Source: Geothrix sp. 21YS21S-2
GTDB lineage: Bacteria; Acidobacteriota; Holophagae; Holophagales; Holophagaceae
NCBI RefSeq assembly: GCF_030846775.1
Contig: NZ_CP132910.1
Location: forward strand, 468,001 to 532,000
Reading direction: 5' to 3'
Length of the DNA: 64,000 bases
The position numbers and the translations under genes were made by a program. Shown in pieces: positions 53,790 through 62,159 of this stretch. Numbering within the stretch: the first letter of the stretch is position 1; the number at the start of each line of letters is the position of its first letter. Under the pieces are notes generated by a model, which saw only the letters and a list, made by a program, of their open reading frames with translations, was not told the DNA's origin and did not search any database.

Positions 53790-54060
53790 CTACCGAGTGC
53801 TGTGGATGAACAAGGCCAAGGAGCCACTGGGGGCGACCCTTAAACCGTCCCCCTGGAGGTTTCCCGTGGTGAGGAGTTGCCGGTTGACTCCGTAATCTGC
53901 GAAGGCAAGTTCTGTCGGGCTCAATACTTTCAGGAAGACTGTGGGGCCACCGCGATATTGGATATAGGGCCAGCCCTCCTGGTTGACGGTGGCCAAGTAG
54001 AATGCCGGCTCCTGGTGGATCGGGGTGCCCAGGTGTTCAACAGTCGTTGTGCCATGGCTC
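53790..54060 (-). pseudogene. N-terminal fragment of a pyridoxamine-phosphate-oxidase-family gene
   Basis: The minus strand reads FYLATVNQEGWPYIQYRGGP, then FLKVLSPTELAFADYGVNRQ and TGNL. This is the N-terminal flavin-binding core of the split-barrel PNPOx family. Frame quality is lost after residue 50 and the 5' end overlaps the DUF302 stop, so this is a truncated relic. Confidence 0.6.
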
Positions 54061-54492
54061 CGGGATGGCTACCGTGCCCACTAGGCGTTGGCAGATGCCG
54101 TCCAATTCAGCGCCAAGTTGGCGTAGATTCAAATAGCGCCGGAAAGCATTTTGGGTATCCGGACGACGCACGAACACCCTCCCATCGGGCATTTCGAGGA
54201 TCACCACTTTCAGGGGAACCTCCACCAGGGCGCTCGGATCCCCTTCCAGAAGGCGGACCATGAAGCGTGGGTGGAAAAACAGGAGCTGACGGATCGGCCA
54301 AGTGACGAATCCACCTCGCGCCATGATGACCTGAGGGTCGATTTCGTGGATCAACAGCAGGTCTTCAGCAGCAATGGCTTCCTTGAGGCCCTGGAGCGTT
54401 TCATGGAATGGGAACCGGGAACGGGCGGACCATAAGGTTCCTGGGCCCCCCGGAGGGTCGCCATAAGTGACAGGGATCGCTTGCTCAGGCAT
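54037..54492 (-). CDS. DUF302 domain protein
   Basis: The 151-residue protein shows the DUF302 pattern FPFHETLQGLKEAIAAEDLL, LIHEIDPQVIMARGG and IRQLLFFHPRFMVRLLEGDP. These small alpha/beta proteins have unknown function and often appear with thioredoxin or heavy-metal genes. It lies 43 bases downstream of the kinase on the same strand and may be in the trx-kinase operon. No signal peptide. Confidence 0.85.
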   Translation of the reverse strand: MPEQAIPVTYGDPPGGPGTLWSARSRFPFHETLQGLKEAIAAEDLLLIHEIDPQVIMARGGFVTWPIRQLLFFHPRFMVRLLEGDPSALVEVPLKVVILEMPDGRVFVRRPDTQNAFRRYLNLRQLGAELDGICQRLVGTVAIPEPWHNDC

Positions 54493-54535
54493 GGGTCACC
54501 GGTTTGGGAGGACAGGGCAGCTTGGGTGGAAAGGC

Positions 54536-55768
54536 CTATTCGGCATCGAGCAATCCCCTGACCCTACTCGAGAGGTCCCGGAAGGAATAGGGTTTCTGAA
54601 GGAACCCGGCCTTCTCCGGAAAGAGACCTTGCCCGTATGCAAGGGGCTCCGGGCAACCCGAGACGAATAGACACCCCAAGCCCGGTTTGGCGCTCCTAAG
54701 TTGTTTCGCCAACTCCTGGCCGTTCATGATCGGCATGATCATATCGGTGATGAGCAGGGCAATTTCGTTCAGGCTTATCTTGGCGTGTTTCAGGGCCTCC
54801 CCTGGAGAATCCGCTTCCAGGACTGTGTAGCCAAGGGAGCGCAACGCCTCGCAGGTCGCGGACCGCAGGCTTTCGTTGTCATCGACCACGAGCAGCAGCT
54901 CTCCACGGCCCCGGGCGACCTGGTCGGCTTTTGGCAGCCAAGAGTACTCGGGCCCCCGCATGGCCCGCGGGAAATAGGCCGTGAACTGGCTCCCGGCCCC
55001 CGGTGCGCTATCGACCTCGATGAAGCCGCCATTCTGCTTGAGGATGCCATGGATGTTGGCCAGTCCGAGTCCGGTGCCCTTCCCAGCCGCTTTGGTGGTG
55101 AAGAACGGCTCGAAGATCTGCTTGATCACGCTAGGGTCTATGCCGGCGCCATTGTCGCAGACGGCCAGGACCACATAGTCCCCTGGCCCTGTGCTCGTCT
55201 GGGGCGCGCACGGGTCTGTACCGAAGGTCACATTCCGCGTCTCCACACGGATGGTTCCAGGACCTACGATCGCGTCCCTGGCATTGACGCATAGATTGGC
55301 CAGAACCTGCTCGACTTGGGCCGGGTCCATGCGTACCGGCCATACCGAGGGCAGGGGTTGCCACTCCAGACGTATTTCCTCCCCGATCAACCTTTTGAGA
55401 ATGGACAGCATGCCTTCAACGGTTGTATTCAGGTCAAGCAGCCGTGGAACGACTTCCTGTTTCCTGGCGAAGGCCAGGAGCTGTCCGGTAAGGTTGGACG
55501 AATGCCGCGCCGCGGTGAGGATTTCATGGAGGGAGGCATGGATCTGGCCGCCAGGTTCGGCCAGGCCCAGCGCCAGATCGGCGCAGCCGAGGATGATGCA
55601 GAGCATGTTGTTAAAGTCGTGGGCTATGCCGCCAGCCAATCGCCCGACCACTTCCAATTTCTGGGCCTGGAGCAATTTCACCTGCAGGATTTCCTTGGTG
55701 TCCTCGTTTCGTCTTCTCTGGGACCAGGCACGAAGGCCATGGCCCAGGCAGGCGCGGCGGGCGGCCAT
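54536..55768 (-). CDS. Sensorless hybrid histidine kinase
   Basis: From the ATG at 55768 the protein has 410 residues. It has no membrane helix and no PAS or GAF domain, only a short basic N-terminus, then HisKA box GRLAGGIAHDFNNML with His near 63, HATPase ([28 protein letters not shown]) and a receiver (LLVVDDNESLRSA, phospho-Asp in LLITDMIMPI, Lys in FLQKPY). The frame upstream to 55909 runs through the thioredoxin gene and is not used. Its start overlaps the thioredoxin stop (TGATG), so the thioredoxin could be its redox partner. Confidence 0.9.
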   Translation of the reverse strand: MAARRACLGHGLRAWSQRRRNEDTKEILQVKLLQAQKLEVVGRLAGGIAHDFNNMLCIILGCADLALGLAEPGGQIHASLHEILTAARHSSNLTGQLLAFARKQEVVPRLLDLNTTVEGMLSILKRLIGEEIRLEWQPLPSVWPVRMDPAQVEQVLANLCVNARDAIVGPGTIRVETRNVTFGTDPCAPQTSTGPGDYVVLAVCDNGAGIDPSVIKQIFEPFFTTKAAGKGTGLGLANIHGILKQNGGFIEVDSAPGAGSQFTAYFPRAMRGPEYSWLPKADQVARGRGELLLVVDDNESLRSATCEALRSLGYTVLEADSPGEALKHAKISLNEIALLITDMIMPIMNGQELAKQLRSAKPGLGCLFVSGCPEPLAYGQGLFPEKAGFLQKPYSFRDLSSRVRGLLDAE

Positions 55769-56115
55769 CAGGGCAGGTACTTTAGGAGCAGCAGTTCCAG
55801 TTCTCTGCGGGACCGCGTTCCCACGATCCTGTCCAGCACGGAACCGTCCCGGAACAGAATCAGGGTCGGAAGGGACAGGACCTGGAAGTGGGCCGCCATT
55901 TCCGGACATTCGTCCGCGTTCACATTAACGATCCTGACCCGGCCCTCAAAGTTCTTGCCAAGCTCATGGAGGACGGGGGTCAAGGCCTTGCAGGGGCTGC
56001 ACCAGGGAGCCCAGAAATCCACCAGGAGGAGCCCACTCCAGGCCAGAAACGCAGCAAGGCCGGAAGTGTCGGCAGGCGGCACCGAAGTAGGTTGAAGGGG
56101 TTGGTCACTGGCCAC
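55768..56115 (-). CDS. Thioredoxin
   Basis: The 115-residue protein is a classical thioredoxin with a short N-terminal extension: LLLVDFWAPWCSPCKALTPV (Cys39, Cys42), VNVNADECPEMAAHFQVLSL and the cis-Pro SLPTLILFRDG. It reduces disulfides in the cytoplasm. The start is GTG with an AGGAG site seven bases upstream. It is followed directly by the sensorless kinase, an unusual neighbour for a thioredoxin. Confidence 0.93.
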   Translation of the reverse strand: MASDQPLQPTSVPPADTSGLAAFLAWSGLLLVDFWAPWCSPCKALTPVLHELGKNFEGRVRIVNVNADECPEMAAHFQVLSLPTLILFRDGSVLDRIVGTRSRRELELLLLKYLP

Positions 56116-56219
56116 GCGTTACTCCTTGGAAGTGAAAATTAACGGCCTACAAAAGTGCCACAATGGACTCGCCAGGAGATGACCGGGAGTCCGTCATTGC
56201 TGACCAGGAGTCCCCGATG

Positions 56220-57041
56220 TCATCTGATGCGATTCAACCTCTGTTCGAGCACTTCCGGGTTCGCGCCCGCACGTTCTTCGTTGGTAACCAGTGCGCCATC
56301 GCCAGCTTCGAAAAGCCCGAGGGCCAGGGGTATCTCCACCTGATGCGAAGAGGGCGGGGCGAGGTCCGGTACAACCAGGGAAGGCGGTCGTTCCAGCTCA
56401 ATGGTCCGGGCATCCTTTTCTACCCGCGGAGCTTGCCGCATCATTTGATTCCTGCAGACGCTGAGGGCCTGGACCTTGTCTGTGCGACCATCACCTTCGG
56501 AACCGGTGTCGGTTGTCCGTTCGCACAGGCGCTCCCAGAAGTGATGCACATGGGCATGGACAAGGTCCAAGCTCTGGGCGACCTCCTTTTCGAGGAGGCC
56601 TTCGGGACCCAGGACGGGAGGCAGGGGATGGTAGATAGACTCTGCGAGGTCGTCCTCATCCATTTTGTCAGGCAGGCGCTGGCCGAAGGCCACACTCAGC
56701 CAGGGCTCCTGTCCGGCCTGGTGCATCCACAATTGCGGAACGCTTTGAGGGCCATCCATTTGGAACCGGGCAAGCCATGGTCCCTGGACGAAATGGCCGC
56801 TTCCGCCGGAATGTCGAGGAGCGCCTTCGCTCAGGCCTTCAAGCAGACCCTCGGAATGACGCCGGGCGAGCACCTGGCGAGGTTCCGTGTTTCGTTGGCC
56901 CAGGAACTCTTGTCCCATGGTACGCCTTTGAAAGTGGCCGCCTTCGACGTAGGCTACGGGAGCTCAACGGCGCTCTCGAGGACCTTTCGGGAGCTCACAG
57001 GCCGTTCACCCCGGGCGTGGCTCCAGCAGCAACGTGGGTGA
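56220..57041 (+). CDS. AraC-family regulator
   Basis: From the ATG at 56220 (AGGAG site) the protein has 273 residues. A cupin-like sensor (RGRGEVRYNQGRRSFQLNG, GILFYPRSLPHHLIPA) is followed by a double helix-turn-helix at the C-terminus (WSLDEMAASAGMSRSAFAQA, FKQTLGMTPGEHLARFR, LKVAAFDVGYGSSTALSRTF). It likely controls the FMN reductase 45-90 bases downstream or itself. The earlier ATG at 56163 has no ribosome site. Confidence 0.92.
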   Translation, partial: SSDAIQPLFEHFRVRARTFFVGNQCAIASFEKPEGQGYLHLMRRGRGEVRYNQGRRSFQLNGPGILFYPRSLPHHLIPADAEGLDLVCATITFGTGVGCPFAQALPEVMHMGMDKVQALGDLLFEEAFGTQDGRQGMVDRLCEVVLIHFVRQALAEGHTQPGLLSGLVHPQLRNALRAIHLEPGKPWSLDEMAASAGMSRSAFAQAFKQTLGMTPGEHLARFRVSLAQELLSHGTPLKVAAFDVGYGSSTALSRTFRELTGRSPRAWLQQQRG

Positions 57042-57085
57042 ACAGCTTGCCGCATGAGGATGCAATGACCAAGAGAACAGGGTAG

Positions 57086-57640
57086 GGGATCCGCCTGCTG
57101 GCCCTTTCTGGCAGTTTGCGAGCGGAGTCCTCGAACTCTGCTCTGCTGAGGGCCTGGGCCCGGATGGCCCCGGAGGGGGTGGACATCGCCTTCTATGAGG
57201 GGCTGGCCGGGCTACCGCCCTTCGACCCTGGTCTGGATCTGGACCCAACCGATTACCATGCTCCCGAACCTGTAGTGGAGTTGAGGAGGCGCCTCTTGGA
57301 GGCGGATGGCCTCTTACTCTGCTCACCTGAATATGCTTTCGGGATGCCAGGAGTCCTGAAGAACCTCTTGGACTGGACCGTGTCCATGAATGCCCTTGAC
57401 CGGATGCCCATAGCCTTCATGGTCGCCTCTCCCCTCGCTGGCGGCGGCGCCAAGGCGCACCAGGGCCTACTGTGGGTTCTGCGCGCCTTGAACGTGGACG
57501 TGGTGAAGGGCGCTTCCTTTCGTGTGGACCGGATCCGGACACGAATGAACCAGGATGGGCAGATCATCGACCCCCCAACGGCCAGGCGCCTGGCGAAGGC
57601 CCTTGAGGCGGTGGTGAACCGCATCAAGGGCCTTCGCTAG
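57086..57640 (+). CDS. NADPH-dependent FMN reductase with uncertain start
   Basis: The frame encodes a flavodoxin-fold FMN reductase: LLALSGSLRAESSNSALLRA at the very N-terminus, LLLCSPEYAFGMPGVLKN (phosphate/flavin loop) and SPLAGGGAKAHQGLL. The conserved first strand begins directly after an in-frame TAG at 57083; the only ATG (57065) is cut off by it. TTG at 57116 would remove the first strand, so CTG (57095 or 57098) or a nonsense mutation must be considered. It follows the AraC gene and the two are probably functionally linked. Confidence 0.8.
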   Translation, partial: GIRLLALSGSLRAESSNSALLRAWARMAPEGVDIAFYEGLAGLPPFDPGLDLDPTDYHAPEPVVELRRRLLEADGLLLCSPEYAFGMPGVLKNLLDWTVSMNALDRMPIAFMVASPLAGGGAKAHQGLLWVLRALNVDVVKGASFRVDRIRTRMNQDGQIIDPPTARRLAKALEAVVNRIKGLR

Positions 57641-57733
57641 GGACGATCTTGGCGCAGAGAAGGGCTGCCGTGACTGGCACCATGGTGCGTCGTATCGGAG
57701 GCGAGTCCGGGCCCGTTGCAGCTCCGAAGGAAA

Positions 57734-58468
57734 TCAGAGCGTCCGTTTGATACTCAGAACCGCCACCGGGTTGTCCCAGCGATTGGCAAGGGTGAGGGCC
57801 GAAGTCGTCAGCCCGTCATCCTTGCTGACGATGCCAGGGTGCAGGTGCACGGAGTTGATCACATCGTCCCGGGTGGCGTTGAAGGCTTCGCGCCGCCCGC
57901 CCGAGTTGGCCGTGGCAGGGCCGGGAACGGTGTCCGCGCTTTCGGTATGGGCTTCGGTGCCGGCATCGTAGCCAAGCAGGTGGGTCGTCACCGTTGCACC
58001 TACGGCGATCCCGGCCAGGGACTGTGCGTTCAGCCCCGTGAACCCGTCATTGGTGTTGCCCAACATGGCGGCCAGGGAAAGCTTGAGGGTGGCGACCTCA
58101 GACGCCGGGACGGTCAGGGTCACGGTCGACTTGTTCCCGGCGACGGGAAGCAGTGGGCCGCCAACGCCGACCGCCGTGGCGAACACGGACTTCGAGTCGT
58201 TGGCGAGGGCGGCCAGGGGGGCTGATTCACCGCCTTCGGCCAAGTGCTCCAGGGCGATGCTCGCCGGTTCACCGATGGTGAAGACCGAGAACCCATCGTT
58301 GTGGGCGATGGCGACCATCGGGGACAGGGGCTGACCGGCGGTCAAATTGACCAGAGTGATCTCGAAAGTGGCGTTGGGATTGTGGGAGGTGGAACCACTG
58401 CAGGCCAGCAACAGGGCGCCAAGGGCCAGGACGGTGATCCCGGCGGGAAGGCTCAAAGGGATTCTCAT
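57734..58468 (-). CDS. Spondin-domain lipoprotein
   Basis: The 244-residue protein has a lipobox signal (LALGALLLACSG). A spondin_N-type beta-sandwich follows, with NATFEITLVNLTAGQPLSPM, LLGYDAGTEAHTES, NSVHLHPGIVSKDD and WDNPVAVLSI. The HxHPGI stretch and the Asp-Ala-Gly-Thr-Glu loop may bind Ca2+ or another metal. It is a paralogue of the next gene and the last of the RiPP-like set. Function unknown, probably outer or inner membrane-anchored. Confidence 0.85.
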   Translation of the reverse strand: MRIPLSLPAGITVLALGALLLACSGSTSHNPNATFEITLVNLTAGQPLSPMVAIAHNDGFSVFTIGEPASIALEHLAEGGESAPLAALANDSKSVFATAVGVGGPLLPVAGNKSTVTLTVPASEVATLKLSLAAMLGNTNDGFTGLNAQSLAGIAVGATVTTHLLGYDAGTEAHTESADTVPGPATANSGGRREAFNATRDDVINSVHLHPGIVSKDDGLTTSALTLANRWDNPVAVLSIKRTL

Positions 58469-58478
58469 GTCAGCCCCT

Positions 58479-59267
58479 CTACTTCACGGTCAGCACGATG
58501 TGCGCCACCGGGTTCAGCCACCGGTAGACGGTGTTGTCGAGGGCGCTGGGGCCGCCGGGGGCGCTGCCGATGATGCCCGGGTGGATGTGGACGAACCCTT
58601 CCTTGGTGGCATTGGCGAAACCGGTGGCGGCAGGGTTGATGGTGCTGGAAAGGTTGCCGGTCGTATCGTTGAGGAAGGCGGGGAAGATCATTCCCGGCTG
58701 GTTGATGCCGCCCGCGGCGGCCTTCTTCTCATCGTTGGCTTCCGTGCCGGCATCGTAGGCGTTGGCGAAATACGTGTAGGTGCCGGGGGCGGTGGGGATG
58801 TCGATGGCGTTGAGGGCGACGAAGCCATCATTGGTGGGAACCAGCATCCCGAGGATCGTCAACTGGGAGTTGGCCGTGCCCGAACCGCCCACGAAGGACG
58901 CGGTCGTGGTGCTGCTGCCGGGCTTCAGGGGGCCGTTGTTGGGATTGAAGACCTTGGCGACGCCGGCGGGGAGGAGGGCCTGCATCGGCGTGGTGTCACC
59001 GGCTTCGGCGATGCTCTGGATCTCGACACTGGCCGCCGCGCCTTCGGTGAACGCCGCGAAGGAGGCCGGGTGCGCGGTCACCAGGAGGGGCGTGAACCAG
59101 GTCGCGCGGGTCAGGTTGGTCACGGTCACGGTCAGCTCGCTCGCGACGGCGGCAGGCGCCAGGGCGAGGACGGCGGAGACAGCCACGAGGCGGTTCAGCA
59201 GAGAGAGGTTGGGGTGGAAGAAGCCGGGAAGGCCCATCTTGATGGGGAAGAGCTTGGTCAGGTACAT
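58479..59267 (-). CDS. Spondin-domain exported protein
   Basis: From the ATG at 59267 the protein has 262 residues: signal peptide (LLNRLVAVSAVLALAPAA), then the same spondin domain as its neighbour (ELTVTVTNLTRATWFTPLLV, ANAYDAGTEANDEK, GFVHIHPGIIGSAPG). It lacks a lipobox, so it is soluble or surface-bound. The frame before 59267 is not coding. Spondin domains of this group occur in metal-stress gene sets of Proteobacteria. Confidence 0.85.
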   Translation of the reverse strand: MYLTKLFPIKMGLPGFFHPNLSLLNRLVAVSAVLALAPAAVASELTVTVTNLTRATWFTPLLVTAHPASFAAFTEGAAASVEIQSIAEAGDTTPMQALLPAGVAKVFNPNNGPLKPGSSTTTASFVGGSGTANSQLTILGMLVPTNDGFVALNAIDIPTAPGTYTYFANAYDAGTEANDEKKAAAGGINQPGMIFPAFLNDTTGNLSSTINPAATGFANATKEGFVHIHPGIIGSAPGGPSALDNTVYRWLNPVAHIVLTVK

Positions 59268-59404
59268 TGCGTTCTCTTTCGAATGAGGGGTTTTCTTGCT
59301 GGGTAAGGGAAGCACTGGGGCGGGGCGCTGTTTTGCGCGTGGGTGGTTGCATCGAACTCCAAGAAGGGGGCCCTGCGGGGGCAGGCGTTGCGCGCGGTCA
59401 GGTC

Positions 59405-60049
59405 TCAACGAGCCGTGCTGCCTTTGGTCCTGGCGGCCCGCGCCTTCACGGGCGCCTTGCGGTCCGGTTCCGGTTGGGCTTCTGCGAAGAAGCCGACCAG
59501 GAGGAGGTTGAGTTTCACGTCGTCCTTCAGGCTGATCTTGGCGGCCACGCTATCGGCACCGATCCCGAACTCCTGACGGTTGATCGATAGGCTGGCCTTG
59601 TACGCCCAGGTCGGTGTGCCGGCTCCGTTCAGGCCCTTCGCCTCGTCGAAGGTGATCTGCAGGGGGCGTTGCCTCCCATGCAGGTCCAGCAGGCCTTGGA
59701 CGATGAGTTGCCCGCCCTGGCGCCAGGCCTTGGAGGACGTGAAGACGATCTTTGGGTAGGTCGCGACCTCGAGGAAATCCGCGGACCGCAGATGGTTGTC
59801 CCGGGACTTGTTGGCGGTGTCGATGGACCTGGCCTCGAGCTCGAGGCGGATCTCCACGGTGGACGGAGCTTCGGGGTCGCCCTTGATCTTCACCTGGTAG
59901 CGATCGAACACCCCTGGAACATCGAAAAGGAGCGTGGAAGCCGTGAAGCCGAGGAGGGTGTGGGTGGTGTCGGGCGTGAACTGCTGTTCACCGGCGAAGG
60001 CGGCCGTGGTGAACAGGAGTCCCGCTGAAAGCAGGGTTCGAAGGAACAT
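59405..60049 (-). CDS. YceI-family periplasmic protein
   Basis: The 214-residue protein from the ATG at 60049 has a signal peptide (MFLRTLLSAGLLFTTAAFA) and the YceI lipocalin-like barrel: FTPDTTHTLLGFTASTLLFD, NHLRSADFLEVATYPKIVFT (HLRSxDFxxxxxxP motif), ITFDEAKGLNGAGTPTWAYK and SLSINRQEFGI. YceI proteins bind long-chain isoprenoids or similar amphiphiles in the periplasm. A basic Lys/Arg tail is added. Confidence 0.92.
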   Translation of the reverse strand: MFLRTLLSAGLLFTTAAFAGEQQFTPDTTHTLLGFTASTLLFDVPGVFDRYQVKIKGDPEAPSTVEIRLELEARSIDTANKSRDNHLRSADFLEVATYPKIVFTSSKAWRQGGQLIVQGLLDLHGRQRPLQITFDEAKGLNGAGTPTWAYKASLSINRQEFGIGADSVAAKISLKDDVKLNLLLVGFFAEAQPEPDRKAPVKARAARTKGSTAR

Positions 60050-60083
60050 TGTTGCCCTTTCAGGAGGCTTGCAACGGGGGGAA

Positions 60084-60485
60084 TCAGGAACCATGGACGA
60101 AACGGGCCAACTCTTCGGGGTTCACGTACCCGACATGGCTGCGCACGAGGTTGCCCTCGGCATCCAGGAGGAACAGGCTGGGAAAGGCCCGGAGCTTGAA
60201 GGTGCGGGCGAGGTCGGTGCCCTCGGCCACGGGGGTGCGGTCGCGCAGCTCCACCAGTTCGTCCAGGGCCACGACCCCTTTCAGGACCGCCTGGGCCTCG
60301 GGCGTGGGGAAGACATTCTTCTTCATCGCCTGGCAGGGGCCGCACCATTCGGCCCAGAGATCGAGGAGGATCATCTTGTGTTCAGCCTTGGCACGGGCTT
60401 TGGCCGCCATCAGGGTCTTCTCCCACCTCACGTCCTGGGCGGATACGGGGAGGATGAGCATCAGGGATAGGAATGCAGCCTTCAT
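60084..60485 (-). CDS. Thioredoxin-fold exported protein
   Basis: The 133-residue protein has a signal peptide (MKAAFLSLMLILPVSAQ) and a DsbD-gamma/thioredoxin-like fold: KMILLDLWAEWCGPCQAMKK (Cys48, Cys51), FKLRAFPSLFLLDAEGN (cis-Pro) and a C-terminal helix. Probably a periplasmic thiol reductase or oxidase. Its start overlaps the stop of the DUF2063 gene (4-base overlap), so it belongs to the RiPP-like operon and could keep the precursor's cysteines reduced. Confidence 0.9.
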   Translation of the reverse strand: MKAAFLSLMLILPVSAQDVRWEKTLMAAKARAKAEHKMILLDLWAEWCGPCQAMKKNVFPTPEAQAVLKGVVALDELVELRDRTPVAEGTDLARTFKLRAFPSLFLLDAEGNLVRSHVGYVNPEELARFVHGS

Positions 60486-61315
60486 GTCGGGTCCTGGGCT
60501 TTGGAGGTTGGGGAGAGAGCTGAGTCGGTCCGGGACGAACCGGGAGCCCCGGCGCCGGACGTGCAGAGGATGGCGCCGGCCTCGGCGAGGCCCTCCAGGA
60601 GGGCCAGGGCCGCCGGTTCGTCCTGGATGCCCAGGTCCGCTAGCGTGGAACCGATCGCGTGCTCTTGCGCCCTGGCCAGGAGGGCGGACGTGGCTGGGGT
60701 GAGCTCACGCACCTGGAAGTCGCCCTCGGGGTCTCTGAAGATCAGGAGGCAGGTGGTCGCCCCGACGGGCTCAGGAGCCTCTTCGGTCGCCCGGTGGACG
60801 GCGCAGGGGTAGGTCAGCAGGTGCGCGCCCTCCGTGAGGGAGATCCTGCCTTCCAGAGAGGGTGGAAGCACCGGCTGATCCCCGGGGCCCTCTGCAGGCC
60901 ACCGGGTGACCATGACTTCCATGAATTCATAGTGGGCGAGCGAAAGGAGAAACGGCCATTTGTCCCGGCCCCACTCCGATTCACTGAGCCAGGCCAGGAA
61001 GGTGGGTGCGATGTCCCGGTAGTGGGGGCTCCGCACCCGCCTGGTGTCCAGGAAGGCCTCTTCACAGGCCGCCCAGTCGTCCCCCAGAAGGGCCTGGCTG
61101 ATGGGGAAGATGTTGGACAGAGGGTCACCCAGGCTTGCCCGGGCGAGATCACGATAGATCAGGAGGCGGTCCTGGAAGCGGAACAGGGCCGCGGAGTCAT
61201 CCGCGTCCAGGTCCCGGGCGCCGCCGAAGGCGGCCGGGTCCCGCTGAAAGGAGGCGCCGGCCCCCGCTTCGAAGATCAGATCCCCCAGGGCTCTCTGGAG
61301 CAGCAGCTCACGCAT
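60482..61315 (-). CDS. DUF2063 (HvfC/BufC-like) partner of the MNIO enzyme
   Basis: From the ATG at 61315 the protein has 277 residues with the DUF2063 layout: an N-terminal helical part (ALFRFQDRLLIYRDLARASL, DPLSNIFPISQALLGDDWAA, RDIAPTFLAWLSES) and a C-terminal alpha/beta part (LLSLAHYEFMEVMVTRWPAE). In hvf, gig and buf operons such proteins act with the DUF692 oxidase and probably hold the precursor leader. The overlap with the upstream MNIO gene is 8 bases and that with the thioredoxin gene is 4. Confidence 0.87.
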   Translation of the reverse strand: MRELLLQRALGDLIFEAGAGASFQRDPAAFGGARDLDADDSAALFRFQDRLLIYRDLARASLGDPLSNIFPISQALLGDDWAACEEAFLDTRRVRSPHYRDIAPTFLAWLSESEWGRDKWPFLLSLAHYEFMEVMVTRWPAEGPGDQPVLPPSLEGRISLTEGAHLLTYPCAVHRATEEAPEPVGATTCLLIFRDPEGDFQVRELTPATSALLARAQEHAIGSTLADLGIQDEPAALALLEGLAEAGAILCTSGAGAPGSSRTDSALSPTSKAQDPT

Positions 61316-62159
61316 GGGCCACCTCCACCGGAGCGAGGGCGCATCCATAGGCCTCTTGCAGCTTTTCCCGTTCCAGGAGGAGGGCGTTGAACTCGGGGAT
61401 CAGGTGGTCCCGCTCCAGGAGGACCGGCACAGGCCGCTGGATTCTGCGGAGGACCCACTGCATCAGCTCAACAACGGGGGCGGCCACGGTGGAGGCGTGG
61501 GTGTCCAGCACCACGGCGCCGGTCCGCGCATGACCGGCTACATGCATCTGCACCACGCGGTGGAGGGGGGTCCGTTCCAGCCAGCGCACCGGGTCGAAGC
61601 CCCAGTTGAGGCTGTTCACATAGACATTGTTCACGTCCAGGAGCCACCCGCAGTCAGCCCCTTCCAGCACGTCGGCGAGGAAGTCCGCTTCCTCCATCTC
61701 GGCGGCGCCAAGCTCGGCGTAGTAGGTGATGTTCTCGAGCGCAAGCGGCACCGGGAGGCTGTCCTGGAGCTGCCGGACCCGCTGGATGGTGTTGCGGGCC
61801 GCGGCGCGCGTGAAGGGAATGGGCAGGAGTTCATGGCTGTTCGCCCCTCCCACCGTTGTGAAGCACAGGTGTTCCGAATGCCAGGGGGCACCGGTGAACG
61901 TGATGAGCTCCCCAAGGGCCCGAAGATACTGAGGGTCGAAAGGGTCATGCCCGCCGACGCTGAGGGTCAGGCCGTGAGTGAGGACCGGATCCCGGGCGAG
62001 GATCGCCATCGTCCGCCGGTGTCCGGCACCACCGTCCCCGAGCACATTCTCCGGCGCGATCTCCCAGAAGGGCACGGAGTGTTCCGGCCCATCCAGGACC
62101 TCCTGGATGTGGGGGCCCCGGAGGCCGAGGCCGACCCCGGTGAAGCCACGGTTCAGCAT
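61308..62159 (-). CDS. DUF692 multinuclear non-heme iron oxidase (MNIO, HvfB/BufB-like)
   Basis: From the ATG at 62159 the protein has 283 residues, the usual DUF692 length. Iron-binding residues are visible in the TIM-barrel motifs HSEHLCF, LALENITYYAELG, WLLDVNNVYVNSLNW, HVAGHART, DTHAS and VLLERDHLIPE. Characterised members (MbnB, TglH, HvfB, BufB) change Cys residues of a ribosomal peptide into oxazolone/thioamide or thiooxazole groups with O2. The gene lies between the radical SAM gene (7-base overlap) and the DUF2063 partner. The peptide at 63243 is its likely substrate. Confidence 0.93.
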   Translation of the reverse strand: MLNRGFTGVGLGLRGPHIQEVLDGPEHSVPFWEIAPENVLGDGGAGHRRTMAILARDPVLTHGLTLSVGGHDPFDPQYLRALGELITFTGAPWHSEHLCFTTVGGANSHELLPIPFTRAAARNTIQRVRQLQDSLPVPLALENITYYAELGAAEMEEADFLADVLEGADCGWLLDVNNVYVNSLNWGFDPVRWLERTPLHRVVQMHVAGHARTGAVVLDTHASTVAAPVVELMQWVLRRIQRPVPVLLERDHLIPEFNALLLEREKLQEAYGCALAPVEVAHA

